From: Silene latifolia
Lineage: Eukaryota > Streptophyta > Magnoliopsida > Caryophyllales > Caryophyllaceae
Reading direction: 5' to 3'
Length of the DNA: 64,000 nucleotides
Assembly (NCBI RefSeq): GCF_048544455.1
Contig: NC_133537.1
Coordinates: 153,834,058 to 153,898,057 of the forward strand
Position 1 is the stretch's first letter. Each line of letters begins with the position of its first letter. Below the pieces are notes generated by a model. That model made no database searches. It was not told the DNA's origin and was given only the letters and a program-made list of their open reading frames with translations. Of this stretch, positions 1 to 11,439 are shown piece after piece. The translations under genes were made by a program, and so were the position numbers.

Positions 1-724
1 CTTGTTCAACAAGGAAACCGAGGAGATGAACAAGAACCCACCAAAAAAGAAGTATCCGTATGTCAGTCAGGACCATTGGGATAGCTATATCGCTTATAGG
101 CAGTCTGACAAGTTTAAGGTAACTTAATAGTAATAAGTAAAGAAGTAAACTTAGTTTAGTGTTTGGTCATGTTAACGTTTCTTGATATAATTTATTTGAT
201 AAAGGCTATGAGTGAGAGGAACAAGGCGAACATTTCAAAGAAAAAGACCGTCTTTTACTGCTCCCGAGGTGGTTATAGATTGATTAAGAAGAAACTTGTA
301 AGTAGATAATTCTTATAATATTAGACTATTAGGTGATGAATGTTATATATGTTCATAGTAATAATACATATTTTGAGAGGATATCAATGTGATGAATGAA
401 TTTTAGGCAAAGCTTGGAAAATTCAGTCGTCACGACGCTTGAATGGAAGGTCACACTCCTAAGAATGAAAAGACGGAAATTGAATATGATAATGATATCA
501 AAGAGAAAATTGTAAGTTTGAATAAATATGTCACTCCTACCAATGATATATAGTCGGAGTTATATAATTGTGAGTTGCTTAATGGTTTTTTATGTGTATA
601 TAGAGGATCTGTGAGAAGGAGGTACATAAAGGAAAATGGAAGCCTGAAAGACGTGATGACATTCTTGCTAGGGCAATCGGCAAAGCAGAGCATCCAGGTC
701 CTGTGAGAGGGGGAGGAATACTTG

Positions 725-2108
725 GTCGGTCCATCTTCATCATCAAGAGACCATTTTTTTCTTCTCATTTTATTCATCTTGTTCATCTTAAAAACACATA
801 TATAAATTAACTAATAATATTATCAAACTAAAAATATTATTTAGTACATCAAATATACAAAGTACAAGGTTACTACTACTATTAACTAGTTACTAATCTA
901 ATTTTGGGTTAATCTTGGGTGCCACCTTAGGAGATTACCTATCTTGGTAATTTTGGTGTATTTGGAGGATCATCCAAATTTGTATAAGCTCAAGAAGAAC
1001 ATCAAGGAAGGAGTCCTTGAGTTGTCCCCATATTTTACCATCAACAATGTAAGGACATTTTGTCTTAAGATGGTTTTATACCATCTCTTTTATATTTTTC
1101 TATGCATGCATGTAGATTTAGACCAACTAAAATTAATTTGTAATTTTGATATCATAAGATAAGTATTAACTTGGTCTAAATTACTAACAAGTGGTATCAG
1201 AGCATTGTTACATACATGCATGTTGTCATAAGACGATTTTAGTAATTTATGAGATAAATTAATAAAATTGATATTATGTTACTAAAATTAGTTTTATCAC
1301 ATAATATGATCTTGCATGTATATAATCTGGTCTTAGAATGCTATGGAACGAAAATTTGATTTTTGTTATATTTCTCCACTTTTTATAACTTAAAATGGCA
1401 TAAAATTGAGTAAAACTGCATTAAAATTAATTAAGAGTTAATTAAATTGGGTTGCATGTTAATTTTATACATATTTATTTAGAAATAACCACATACATGT
1501 ATATAAGTAGATACTTTAAGTTAATGTGATTAATCTAGATAGTTATTGATTTTTATTTGATAAAAATTGGTAAATAACGGTTATTTTCCAAATAAATATT
1601 GATTTAATTTTTGGGGTCGAAATTTTTGAATTTTTAGCTCCTGGAAATTGTTCCAAATTGTTCCAAATTGTTCAAAATTTTAATTTTAAGTTATTTCAAT
1701 TTTATGGATTGATTTAGAATTAAATCGTAAAAATTTTCGTTTTACCGATTAAATTATAAAATCGTTTTAAGTAAATTTTAAAACCAAAAATTTTCACTTG
1801 CATGTCATTTTTGGTGTAAGACCAGAATGTTCAAGGCTTTGAAATTTATTTTTCTATAAATTTTGTAATTAAATAGAATTTTTCCATAATAATTCTGAAT
1901 TATTATGTCTTTTTGTCATAATTTGTGTTTTAATCCCATATAAATTTAAGATAATTAGTGAGAATAATTATTTTGATATTAGAACAGATTAGTATCATTA
2001 GCATCTCTTAAAATTGTTTTAAGAATTGATTATGAATTTTTGTTGGTAAAAATTCCGTCAAAACAAGCTCAATTGATCGTTGTTGGTAAGTTAGACGATT
2101 TGGCATTT
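725..2108 (+). mobile_element. Copia fragment (3' half of LTR, PBS and leader), same family as copia A
   Basis: This segment matches the 3' part of the copia A LTR and its leader (about 38590-39955) almost continuously. The LTR part ends CTAACA at 1189, the PBS TGGTATCAGAGC lies at 1192-1203, and the leader match stops near GGCATT at about 2108. No LTR start, no coding region and no target duplication are visible. The transposase reading of the host CACTA element continues on both sides, so the fragment interrupts an exon. It is either an insertion cut down by deletion or a template-switch or repair patch. Confidence 0.8.
1192..1203 (+). other. Primer-binding site (tRNA-Met type) of copia fragment
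   Basis: TGGTATCAGAGC is complementary to the 3' end of plant initiator tRNA-Met. It sits two bases after the LTR terminus CTAACA, the same spacing as in copia A at 39038. Confidence 0.9.
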
Positions 2109-3972
2109 GGGAAAACTACTCGACGTGGTGATGATTCGAAGAAGGTAATCTATAAATACTGTATATGAATCAACATAATTAATTTACAGCTATATATGCT
2201 GACATTAATTTCTACGACACAGCTACAGAAAATAGCCAGGTTGATGGTGGGAATGTTGGAAGCTGGGGAAAAACCATCAGAAAAGGAGTTGGATATGGTT
2301 CAACAAGTCATAAAGGAAGTAGAGGAGAAGGAGGAGCAGCAAGAGGAGGAGGAGGAGGAGGAGGAGGAGGAGGAGGAGGAAAAAGAGGTAATAATATTTA
2401 TGTCTTATATACAATGTGTTATATGATTTGGAAAATCAGTACGTGTTATATGGAAAAGTGTTAATGTACAGAAGGAAGACGAGGATGACATGACAAGGGA
2501 GAAGGAAATGGGAAAAGAGACTGAAGTGGGAGCCGAGGATCGATATCAGGTAGTTGAAGAGGAAGAGGATTCCAGGAAGGCCGTGACACAGGATGAAGTG
2601 GAGGTAGTTGATGATCAGATGTTCTTCTCAACACCGAAAAAGGTAATAGCTGCTAGTTTATAATTATTTATATCATACACGTTTTTTACTTATAAAATTT
2701 ATTAAAGGTAGTGAATGTATGTGTACTAATTGATTAAAGCTGTCGTGAAGGGCGATTGCAAGGTGGCTTGTCATCTGTCCTATTTACAGGGGAAATAGAA
2801 AGTTCTTGTTGCCAGGGATACGCGTTCAATTACGACCGGCTTCAGCAAGTTAAGATTCATGGTATACCCCTTCGTCACAATTGAAGGAAAGTGGAAGTGT
2901 CCCAATTATATAAAGACGAGTATGGGGAAGTAAAAGTACCATTTCTTAAAGAGGAGGTCACTATTTATTTGAAAGAAGCCCTAAGCTCTTATGTGCAGTG
3001 GCCTGCCAACCTCATCAATGTTGTCATCCCCGAGGTACCTATATGCAGACGTTAATTATTACTTGTTCTTTAAATAGATTAGGGTACGAATATTAACATA
3101 TCGTAAGTACTTTAATCTTTACATTTGCAGAACATAAGCAAAGCCATGATGGCAGCTAAAGCAATTACTACTACATTAACGAAAGTTTTTGCAGTCAAGC
3201 CTGCTTATGATTCTCATTATGAATCGTGTGAATATAAGAAAAAGATGAAAACTGCTTCGCTGAAGGCTTTGCACAACCTGGCTGTAAAGAGGTCACCTAT
3301 AGGGGATGTAGTCATGATTAACATTGAAATGGAAATTATGGGCGCAGCTGATATAGCCATACTGGACCCGAAGCAACTGATGGGATTTGTCGACCTTGGC
3401 AATTTAGATGCTATTCACATTTTGATTTGGATGAAGTACGTTTTATTAATAAAACTATTTAGTCATTTCCATTTACGAATAATGATTTTTGTTTAAATTA
3501 TCAATTACATTAACAATCTTCGTTCCATGTGGCGTAATAGGTACCTCAATAATCAGTTCGCTGAGTGGAAGGTCTCAATACACGCCTACGGATTCTTGAG
3601 TCCTAAGGCGTTATCTGTGCACAGAATTTCATACGAAGAACAAATCAATAGTATCACTCATCGGTTGATGTCGTCCAAAAAACTATGGCTTGCCCCCTCC
3701 AATGAGAATATGTATGTATAGTACGGGATTATTGTAATGAATCACAGTTCTATAAATTTATTATTAACATGCTTAAATGCGTGTAAATGAACTAATAGTT
3801 CAATGTCTCAAAATGAATAGGAAGCATTGGGTGCTACTGGCAATCCAAGTAGAAACAAAAACATTGTACTGGATTGACTCTCGCGAAGGCAAACCCTCTG
3901 ACAGTTGTGTAAGGATGATAACTAAGTAACTTTACAACCTTCAAGAATGTCATTTATTATTGTATGACTTGA

Positions 3973-3974
<2 letters not shown>

Positions 3975-4038
<64 letters not shown>
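3975..4038. repeat. (AT)32 microsatellite
   Basis: Uninterrupted alternating AT of 64 bases inside an intron of the CACTA A gene, shortly after the splice donor at 3926. Confidence 0.98.
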
Positions 4039-4041
<3 letters not shown>

Positions 4042-4740
4042 AATAACAATGGCATGTGTGTATATTTATGAATTAGTGTTTTTGAAGCAAAAAAAAGATT
4101 ATGTCCACTTGGAAAATATGAAAGCAACACTGATCCCAATTTTATCACGCCAATAGTATGTGCATTCTTAATAATTACTCGTATTATTTAATTAATTTTT
4201 ATGAGAGCGGTTGATTATCTAATTCAGCTGATTTGTGTGTGATTTATATAATAGTCTCCTAAAGCACCGGACGACAAACATTGCGCCTTTTACGTTTGTC
4301 AGTCCATGTGGAAGGTTATCGACGGAAAACTTTCTACCATTCCGATACGGGTTAGTGTGATTTAAAAACTATTTCAGACGTAAATTGAGTTCAATTCTGT
4401 ATACTTCCATGTATTATATCTATTTTGATTATATATATTTTGAATTGTAGTTTCCACTAATACTCAACAAAGCCTCAGAATATTCGCCAGAGGACATCAA
4501 TCAGATGAGAAATATGTGGGCCAGTTATGTTGTTTCATTAGTGGAGTCTCAATAGTTTGCTCATGCTTTATGTACGTGTGTGTGTGTGTGTGTGTATATA
4601 TATAGAGCCATTGTGTATTGGCTTTTTTTATTTTTTTGAGGAAGTTGTGTTTTATGGCTTTTAATCATATTGTTTGTACTATTTTGAAACTAGGTTTAAT
4701 TGATCACGGGGTGTAATATTTTGATGCAGGATTGAATTTT

Positions 4741-5492
4741 TGCAGTGCACAGCTGCTGAAATGCTATTTTCAGCACCAGCTGAAAAATATCATTCCAGCA
4801 GCTGCTACAAACGCTGCTGAAAAAATGGCATTTTAGCTGCTGTTAGAACAAGCTAAAATCATTAAAAAAAAGATTTAAAAATGATAACAGTTAAAAACAA
4901 CCCGTTGCAAACAATTATTTGACAACGGTTTTATTTAGATAAATAACCGTTGACATCTTTTCTCTCCCATTCAAACCGCCAAAAATAAAAGATAACGAAC
5001 GATAACCGTTGTCGAGTTCAAAATGTTAAAAACAGTTTATTTAAGAAGAACCGTTGTCAAAGTTTCATCAACTGATAAATATAACAATGGTTTAGCACGC
5101 AATAAAACCGTTGTTAAATTTTGACATTTAATTAAATAAGATAACAAAATGAACCGTTACCACATATAATATTTAACAACGGTTTTGGAACCACTAAACC
5201 ATTGTCAAGAGTAAACTATGACAACGGGTTTGAAACCGTTAATAATATTTAATAACGGTTTCTTAAAAGTATACCCGTTGCCATAAATATATATAACAAC
5301 AGTTTTATAACGGTTCTTGAGTTGTGATAACGGTGTTATAGATCTGTTATTAATGTTATATAACGGTCGCATGTTTGTATACAACCGTGGTATATATTTA
5401 ACAACAGTCGTTGCAATAACGGTTCCGTGTTTCCATTTAATAACGGTAATTGCTTTATTTGACCGTTATTGAAGGTCTTATTTGGCGTAGTG
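4741..5492. repeat. CACTA A 3' subterminal repeat array (AACGGTT/AACCGTT)
   Basis: Some 750 bases without coding potential hold well over a dozen copies of AACGGTT in both orientations, often as AACAACGGTT or AACCGTTGTTA. This is the usual layout of transposase-binding subterminal repeats in CACTA elements. The same core motif fills the ends of CACTA B (36540-36870, 45610-45880) and CACTA C (31915-31985). The stretch 4556-4740 before it holds only a (TG)n run and AT-rich filler. Confidence 0.8.
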
Positions 5493-6339
5493 AATTGTTT
5501 ATAAGATGGATTGATAAAGTATTGTTGGCATAAGATAAGTTGTTGATTGTATTGTTGTAAAATAATTCTATCATCTTGAGTATCTTGTTATAATCATTGT
5601 CTTGAGTATATTATAATCATATTATTATTATTATTGTTGGTTCGTTCTCTATTGTTGGTTAATATTGTGAAAAAGGTTGGCATTGCTATTGTGATTGATT
5701 GGTTGGCCAGGCTCGGGGATGTGGAAGAGCCGTGGTCCTGCGCGGTTTTAGTCGGCCAGGCACGGTGGCGTTCAGGGTTGGCCGTGTACCTGAGCAGTAC
5801 ACATATTGTGTCGGTAGTGTTGTGGTTCGTTGTGGCGTGTTGTGGCACATGGTTTGGCCGTGTGTATGAGACGGTCCTTGGCTTGCGTTTTTTGATTATA
5901 TCTTTTTGCAGGTTATCGTATTATTATTGTTGTTTAGTTATCCTACTCAACCTCGTGGTTGACTGTGTATTCGTGAACACCTATGATGAACCACATATTG
6001 GGGAGCAGATTGATTTCAGGTTGGCTTGTGTGAAGTGTTGGATGCTTGAAGGGGAGCTTGGGACGTTGATCATCACTTGAGTCTAGAGATAACCTTAAAT
6101 TATTCAGACACTATTTAGTTTAGTTTTACGTTGTAGTTGTTTTTAAAATATTTTGTATTAATTATTTTTCTCGTTGGAATTTTGTAATAAAACCTTTTGA
6201 GTCACTTTAATTTATATCGTTTTAAAGTACTTGGTAATTGTTTGTCTTTGTACTTACTACCTCAGGCAACTGAGATGGTAACACCTTTATTTATTTGGAA
6301 ATATCTTGCTAAGGCTCTTAAATAAATGGGGGTGTTGCA
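5493..6339 (+). repeat. Chromovirus-like LTR, 3' part (element A)
   Basis: The right boundary is the LTR terminus GGGGTGTTGCA ending at 6339, followed after three bases by a tRNA-Met type PBS. The left boundary is set by the CACTA A end at 5492, so the LTR start is probably left of the window. Inside are GC-richer patches with repeated GGCCGTG words, also seen in the solo LTR near 12890 and in the leader near 6965. Apparent ORFs (for example 5634-6080) have no recognisable protein similarity and I do not regard them as genes. Confidence 0.6.
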
Positions 6340-6342
6340 AAG

Positions 6343-6355
6343 TGGTATCAGAGCC
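6343..6355 (+). other. Primer-binding site (tRNA-Met type), chromovirus-like element A
   Basis: TGGTATCAGAGCC lies three bases after the LTR terminus at 6339. This spacing and sequence are standard for Tekay/Del-type chromoviruses and many copia elements. Confidence 0.85.
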
Positions 6356-7125
6356 AGGTTTCTAAGGCCTAAACAAATGAATTTAATGAACTTAAGATGA
6401 GTCTAATAAAATGAACCCGGGGTAAAAACTGTTTAGCATCCATTTTCTTAGGTTAGGGAGACGTCCTTGATCTGGCCCTTTTCAATTTTGAGTCGGTCAA
6501 CTCGAGGAAGGTTAAGAGAGAGAAGGGTAGTTAGCGTGGATTTTTTACCTTAAGTGTGTAATTGTGTCCTGAAGTTGTGAAAGCTACTAATTTTAATTGC
6601 AGGATGAGAGAACAAAAAGGTAAGAAATTTTGAGACGGATAAAAAATGATAGGCGTGTGGCCTATGAGATGGCAGTCACACTGGATTGAAATTGTTTATG
6701 AGCTTCTTTTAATTTGTGGCATAATTACGCATGAAAAATTTCTTGGCATATCATGAATGGCATAAATTGGAGAAATATTAATCATGAAATATTGCATCTT
6801 TATGTGAATTGGAAGTATATACACGAATTACATGTTTTGAAAATTTCATGTCTAGAGATATGCGGTATGTGTTGCCCTGTACCTATAAGCGTAGAATTAT
6901 AAAATTGCATGAATTAACGGCTAAACATGTATAAAGGGTAATTAATTTGGACAAAAGAGGAGGAAGGCCGTGAGAGGGCCGTGGGTGTCGCGTGTCACAG
7001 TGGTTGATCGGGCAAGACCAGCCCGACCAATCACACATTCTTTTGTATGCAGGAATTTTATCTTATACCTTATGCCAGAAACTTCTTTTAACATGAAAAC
7101 TTATGTTTCTTCTTTATTCTTAATA
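6356..7125 (+). other. Untranslated leader of chromovirus-like element A
   Basis: About 770 bases between the PBS and the first gag-like codons. It is AT-rich with a GGCCGTG-rich patch at 6965-7030. I see no gene in it. Confidence 0.5.
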
Positions 7126-7243
7126 GAACCCAAAAATGGCAAGAGGGCTACATCCACAGCTATCTCACAGGAAGAGATTGATAGGCTTATTACAACCAAT
7201 GAGGCCTTAACTGCCGCCTTGAAATCAAAGTCTACAACTTATG
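7126..7243 (+). pseudogene. Start of chromovirus-type gag, truncated
   Basis: The reading PKNGKRATSTAISQEEIDRLITT followed by a short Ala-rich helix is the usual look of the N terminus of chromovirus Gag (basic residues, then SQEEIxRLI). It stops after about 39 codons because a minus-strand gypsy LTR (G0) starts at 7244. No capsid domain, zinc knuckle or pol follows. Assignment rests on a short match and the PBS/LTR context. Confidence 0.45.
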
Positions 7244-8575
7244 TGACGAGTCGTTGTCCGCCATCAAACACAGTTATATCCAACTACTAGCATATCAAGC
7301 AAGTCGGAGTCGAACCCAAAGGACAAGGGTATTTGAATTGTTCAATCTAATTGTAGTTGCACTAGGTTTGACACAATTGGTTTCAGCTGATGATTCTAAA
7401 CTAATGAAAGCAATAAAAAGCAATGAAAGGTAACACAAGAAATAAAAACAAGGATGTGAAAAAATGATTAACAACACTAGGGAATCATGGGATCATAGGG
7501 GAATCATGGTGAAATAGCATAAATGAATCATATAGATGCAATAAATTATTATTGTTCAAATCGAGTTAGTTTATATCCTACAATTCCTAGGAAAACTTAG
7601 GTCTCGGAGCTGTGTCGGTAAAGACTTTACAACACCTACAAGTCGACTTGGTTTTCCCTATTCATCTATATGCATGGTCTAACAAGGCTTGATATAGTTT
7701 ATGTCTTACAAGTCTTGTTGAAAGGATAAGAGAATCATGCTAGGTTGTCAATCAAGCATTTCATCAAACATAACATGTGCATAAGTTGAAAGTACAATAA
7801 GCAAGCATTCATATGAACTCATTAAGCATTGATTTATCTCATAATTACTCCCCTAATCCCCCACAAATCTCTAGTTACGGAACTACTCACTCATTATCAT
7901 GGAAAACATATTAACAATGGTGTCAATCATTTTAACAAGTATAAACATAATGGAAGAGTATAGCAATAAGCAATAATTAAGTAAAGAGTGATGAAATTGT
8001 ACCAATCTTAAGAAGAACAAATGGAAAGGAAAGAATAATGGAAGAAAATTTGATTAATTGATAAAGAGTTGTCAATTCTCCAAAAAATAACCCAATAATC
8101 TTCAATTACCCAACTAGATCTAAGAATTCTTTAACAATAATTAGGAAAAGATTAAAGTGCAATTTGTGGAATGATTAAAGGCTAATCTATTCTAATCTAC
8201 TCCTAATGAGAGCTTAATCTACTCTAAGGGAACTTAATCTCTTGATTATTATAAATGGAGTATATATAGTGGGTATAACATTAGGTTTAATCAAGGGTAG
8301 ATTAAGAAATAACATGTTAAGTGTCGAATAATCCTTTGCACGTTTCCAAAGGATCCGTGGGAGGCAGTCTGGGCATCAACTCGAGCGACTTGATCTGGAC
8401 TCGAGCGGGTTGAAGGCCAACTCTCGTGGGTTGCTCTCAACTCGAGCGGGTGGAGCAGCAGACCTTCTTCCCTTGCTTATATGCCTATGATGCTTCCATA
8501 TATGTAATACCACTCAAATTTTAAAGTAGTGTTTTTTATTTCTAAACTCGAACTTCGGGGACGAAGTTCCTTTTT

Positions 8576-8588
8576 AAGAGGGGAAGAT
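8576..8588 (+). other. Polypurine tract of chromovirus B
   Basis: AAGAGGGGAAGAT lies immediately before the LTR start TGTAATACCC at 8589, as expected for the plus-strand primer. Confidence 0.85.
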
Positions 8589-10290
8589 TGTAATACCCAA
8601 AATATTTTGGGTATTTCTTATTTTTATTTAAATTATTTTGAGGTCAAGTTTGTTTTTGTGTCCAAAGTATATGATGCCCAGTAGCTTCCCATTTATCTCA
8701 TACATATATAATACCAAGTTATACTTTCCTTATGACTCATACTCACATATATAAAACCCTATGAGTCGTCAATGTCCTCCTATTATCAAATAGCAGCCAT
8801 ATTATAAACTTTTACATCTCTTGCTCATGGTTACCAAATAGAGTTCGTACTTCTCATCCCCTTTGTGGTCTTAAACTGGTTTATTACTTGGTATAAATAG
8901 CAAGGCAATCCCTTAGTTTCTTCTTATAATTATACCCCGAGTTCCTTATATAATTTTAAGCAAATTGGGTTTGTCTTGCCATTCAATAAGGTAACACGAT
9001 TCTACCGATCCTATTAAATTTATTATTGTTCGGGTTGTATGATTATGTTAATTTTTCTTGATACACCGTGATTTATGTGCTTAAATAGATTGCGGTGATG
9101 TGCTATTGTCAATATTATTTGGTATATAGTAGTATCCATATATTATGCATTGTTAAACGGGTAATTTCTCTGTATGAGTTGGGTTTAGCTAGTTAGATTG
9201 ACGAAATTGCATATTTGTGCGAGGAACTCATAATGCTTTATTGCTTGTGTACAGCATGGTGGCATAATGGTTTGAATTTAGTCATTTTGTCATCACGTAT
9301 GGGCATTTAAGGCAACTGGAAATTGGTCTTATTATGGATTAATTGTATAGCTATGATATAAACTTGAGATATTCTTATTTAAGAATCGTACATGGCTCTA
9401 AGTCGAAATTGGATTATATGAGGAATTCAGATATTCGATTATCCGTATTGTATTTTAAATTGTCTTTTCCTTTGACTTCGACTCGTGGGTGAGTAGCTTA
9501 GAGTTTTACTTTCTAAGTGTTGAGCACACTTTGAACCTTTGACAATATTGATATTGAGATTGCGATTGGTTATTGGTATTGAGTTATGGGGTCTTTGAGC
9601 CATATTATGTTTTACGGTCCAGTGCGACCATGGTTATTGAGTTATTTAAGTTTGAAATCGATATTGAGATGGAAATATTGTTTCGCGGTCTTATCCACCA
9701 GTTAACTCACCGCTTGTCTTGGTCTTAGGGTAGATGATGAGAATGCGATACTTGGTTACTTTTCGAGTATTATATTATGAGATGAGATGGAGTAATGAGT
9801 AAGATGGAGTTGAGTGAGATGGAGTAATTAGTTGAGATTGAGTTAATTATTGGGATGAGAGTGTCTAAGTATGAGTTTCAAATTAGTCATGGGGAGTGTT
9901 TTAATTATTCTCTCTGTTTATTTTTATTTTTTTTATGTGTGTATGTTTCCACACCATGACAAAAATTAGGCAGCTTATATTGAGGTATTATCTGTTACTC
10001 AGCTTTCCGGCTGAAGTGTTTTCTCCCTTCTGGGCTACTCGTTATGGGGTTAGTTCCTTTATGTCTTCTGGTTTTATTTCAGGTTACTTCCGCTGCAGTT
10101 CAAAACAATTTTATTTCAAGTGAAGATTTTATTTAATGACTTTATAAAAATTTTAGTTCATTTTGTATATTTTATTTTAAGAGACATTTTGTAAGAAAAA
10201 CTTTGCATATTAATTATAATATCTATGTATTTCGGCGCGTTTTATATGTAAAAGTTAGCTTTAATATAGCCGAAAATCAGGGGTGTTACA
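8589..10290 (+). repeat. Chromovirus B 3' LTR (1702 bp)
   Basis: It begins TGTAATACCC and ends GGGGTGTTACA, a matching terminal inverted pair with TG...CA. A TATAAATA box is at 8892-8899. It is preceded by a PPT and followed by the target duplication ATATA. Short ORFs inside it look like chance. Confidence 0.85.
8892..8899 (+). promoter_or_regulatory. LTR TATA box (chromovirus B)
   Basis: TATAAATA about 300 bases into the LTR, followed by AGCAAGGC. The position fits an LTR promoter. Confidence 0.55.
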
Positions 10291-10552
10291 ATATACTCCT
10301 TAATCCTATCATCATTGGTCATCATTCTTGCCTCCTCTTCGTACTAGTTCATTCAAGATCATCAACAAGCTTCCGAATATGCACGAGAGACGGGAATTTC
10401 ACCTAATTATCTTCTTTTCTACAAGACATATGAAATGCACAAGGAAAACAAATAGGAAGCAATTGACGGATAGAATGGATATGGAATGCTATATTAGTAT
10501 GCAAAAATAGGTTGATTAGGGTTCTAAATGTGCTTAATCACGAGCCACAATA

Positions 10553-10867
10553 AATATCCCCAAACCGAACCTTTACTCCTTCTGAGTAAAGAGGTGAGTA
10601 GAACTAGACCTTTATTTAAACTATCCTAATAATATAACCGATGTGAGACAATTATCGGGTCTCACTCCGCCCCTTCAACTCAGAACAAGACATCCATGAT
10701 GTAAGATACCTTCTTGCAAGGCAAGGTGGGGCTTGCCAAAATGGCGATGCATCTAAGAATTAAGCACACAAAAACAATTCAAAGGATGCATCTACAAAAG
10801 AATAGCCACTTTCCTCATCTAAGTGGCGGAAATCATCTACAAGGGAGGCAATTTAAGCGTACACACT
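10553..10867 (-). other. Gypsy G0 3' untranslated end with PPT, minus strand
   Basis: The reverse complement matches G2 from about 55068 to the PPT almost block by block: the TTTCCGCCACTTAGATGAGG block, the CTTGCCTTGCAAGAAGG block and GAGTGAGACCCG. The PPT GGTTTGGGGATATT (10553-10566 on this strand) borders the G0 LTR. G1 is inserted at its far end, at 10868. Confidence 0.75.
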
Positions 10868-11409
10868 TGATGTAACTCATATTTGTGCACATTTAATCCC
10901 TGAACTAGCCTCGTTCCTATCCTTTCTAGTGCTTATTAGGGTCGTTTCTTATCTTTAGTTCCCTACTTTGCATATTCTTTGAGGTTTTGTGTCCTTGGTA
11001 GGAGAGGATTGCTAGCCTTGCACTTATGGAGCAAAGTGGAGCTAAATGGAGTGCATCTAATGACCAAGCATCAAAGAGGAGACCAATACTAAAGGCCTAA
11101 GTTAATAAATCAAGTAGAATGGGCATTGATGAAGACCCCCACGACCCCTCAACGATCCCCACGGATCCTTAGGCAGTCAAGAGAAGAAGAAGAAAAGCTG
11201 ATCAAGGATCCGGGCATCCCGAGCTCAGGACGAGCGTCCGACGCCACAATCCGGGCTTCCCGTGGTCAAGTGGAGCGGATCCTTGGGTAGCTCGAGCATA
11301 CTTAAAGGACAAGTCGGGCGGCTCCTTATGGGACTTGCAAGGCACTAATCTTCTTCTTAGGGACTTAATCGTCATTTAAGCCCTTAGCTACCCTAATTCT
11401 TGTACTTAG

Positions 11410-11417
11410 TATAAACA
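11410..11417 (+). promoter_or_regulatory. LTR TATA box (G1)
   Basis: TATAAACA followed by CCCCATTG, aligned with TATAAATA CCCCATTG in both G2 LTRs. The solo LTR at 11440 separates this box from the downstream part of the LTR. Confidence 0.6.
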
Positions 11418-11439
11418 CCCCATTGTTTTAGGGGATTGT

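Larger units (their letters stand above)
2..4555 (+). pseudogene. CACTA transposon gene: plant transposase-type (Transposase_24/TNP1) protein with C-terminal Ulp1-like protease domain
   Basis: I read it as about 14 exon pieces with GT..AG borders: 2-118, 205-297, 407-511, 604-about 724, about 2109-2144, 2223-2387, 2472-2642, about 2741-3032, 3131-3435, 3541-3711, 3821-3925, about 4099-4155, 4255-4350, 4451-4555 (TAG). The first exons hold YPYVSQDHW, MSERNKANISK, SRGGY and ILARAIGKAEHPGPVRG, typical of plant En/Spm-type transposase proteins (Transposase_24). Exon 2223-2387 ends in a long Glu run from a (GAG)n tract. About 2850-3032 reads VKIHGIPL..VPFLKEEVTI..VQWPANLI, like the TNP1/En/Spm (Transposase_23) domain. 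Exons 3821-4350 give KHWVLLAIQ, LYWIDSREG and DDKHCAFYVCQSMW, matching the His, Asp and Cys regions of Ulp1/C48 cysteine proteases. Defects: TGA where Trp is expected in exon 3 (SRHDA*MEG), a frame problem near 2880, and a copia fragment inside the exon coding for the segment before FGKTTRRGDD. The start codon is upstream of the window. Confidence 0.7.
1..5492 (+). mobile_element. CACTA (En/Spm-type) transposon A, 3' part
   Basis: The 5' end lies outside the window. The 3' end is read at GGCGTAGTG (5484-5492), the inverse of a CACTAC terminus, directly after a dense array of AACGGTT/AACCGTT motifs typical of CACTA subterminal regions. The element carries a multi-exon gene on the + strand (2-4555) and has taken in a copia fragment (about 725-2108). 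CACTA elements make 3-bp target duplications; AAT follows the 3' end, but the other copy cannot be seen. The flanking sequence on the right is chromovirus-like LTR, so this element probably inserted into that LTR. Confidence 0.8.
8503..10290 (+). mobile_element. Chromovirus B deletion derivative with perfect 5-bp TSD
   Basis: Flanked by ATATA at 8498-8502 and 10291-10295. The left end starts TGTAATACC like an LTR but keeps only some tens of bases. Then come about 50 bases of internal 3' end with a PPT (8576-8588), then a full LTR. The body of the 5' LTR and nearly all internal sequence are therefore gone, while the terminal bases and target duplication remain. It sits inside the G0 LTR. No coding sequence survives. 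Confidence 0.75.
7244..10552 (-). repeat. Gypsy G0 LTR, minus strand, split by chromovirus B
   Basis: Read on the minus strand this is an LTR of the same superfamily as G1/G2. It starts next to a PPT near 10552 (TTGTGGCTCGTG..., compare TGTGACTCATAT in G2) and ends GACTCGTCA at 7244. Shared landmarks with G2 are the TATA-like tract (8261-8268), a CpG-rich motif patch (8340-8460, here CTCGAGCGGGT) and the block around CCGGGACC/CCTAGG (near 7600). Positions 8503-10290 belong to an inserted chromovirus derivative. TTATG (7239-7243) is the expected target duplication; its partner is not in view. Confidence 0.7.

Noticed and set aside
5634..6080. 148-codon ORF in GC-richer DNA
   Set aside because: It lies inside a chromovirus-like LTR, has no recognisable domain, and its opposite strand is equally open. 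GC patches of this kind recur in the related LTR at 12650-12950.
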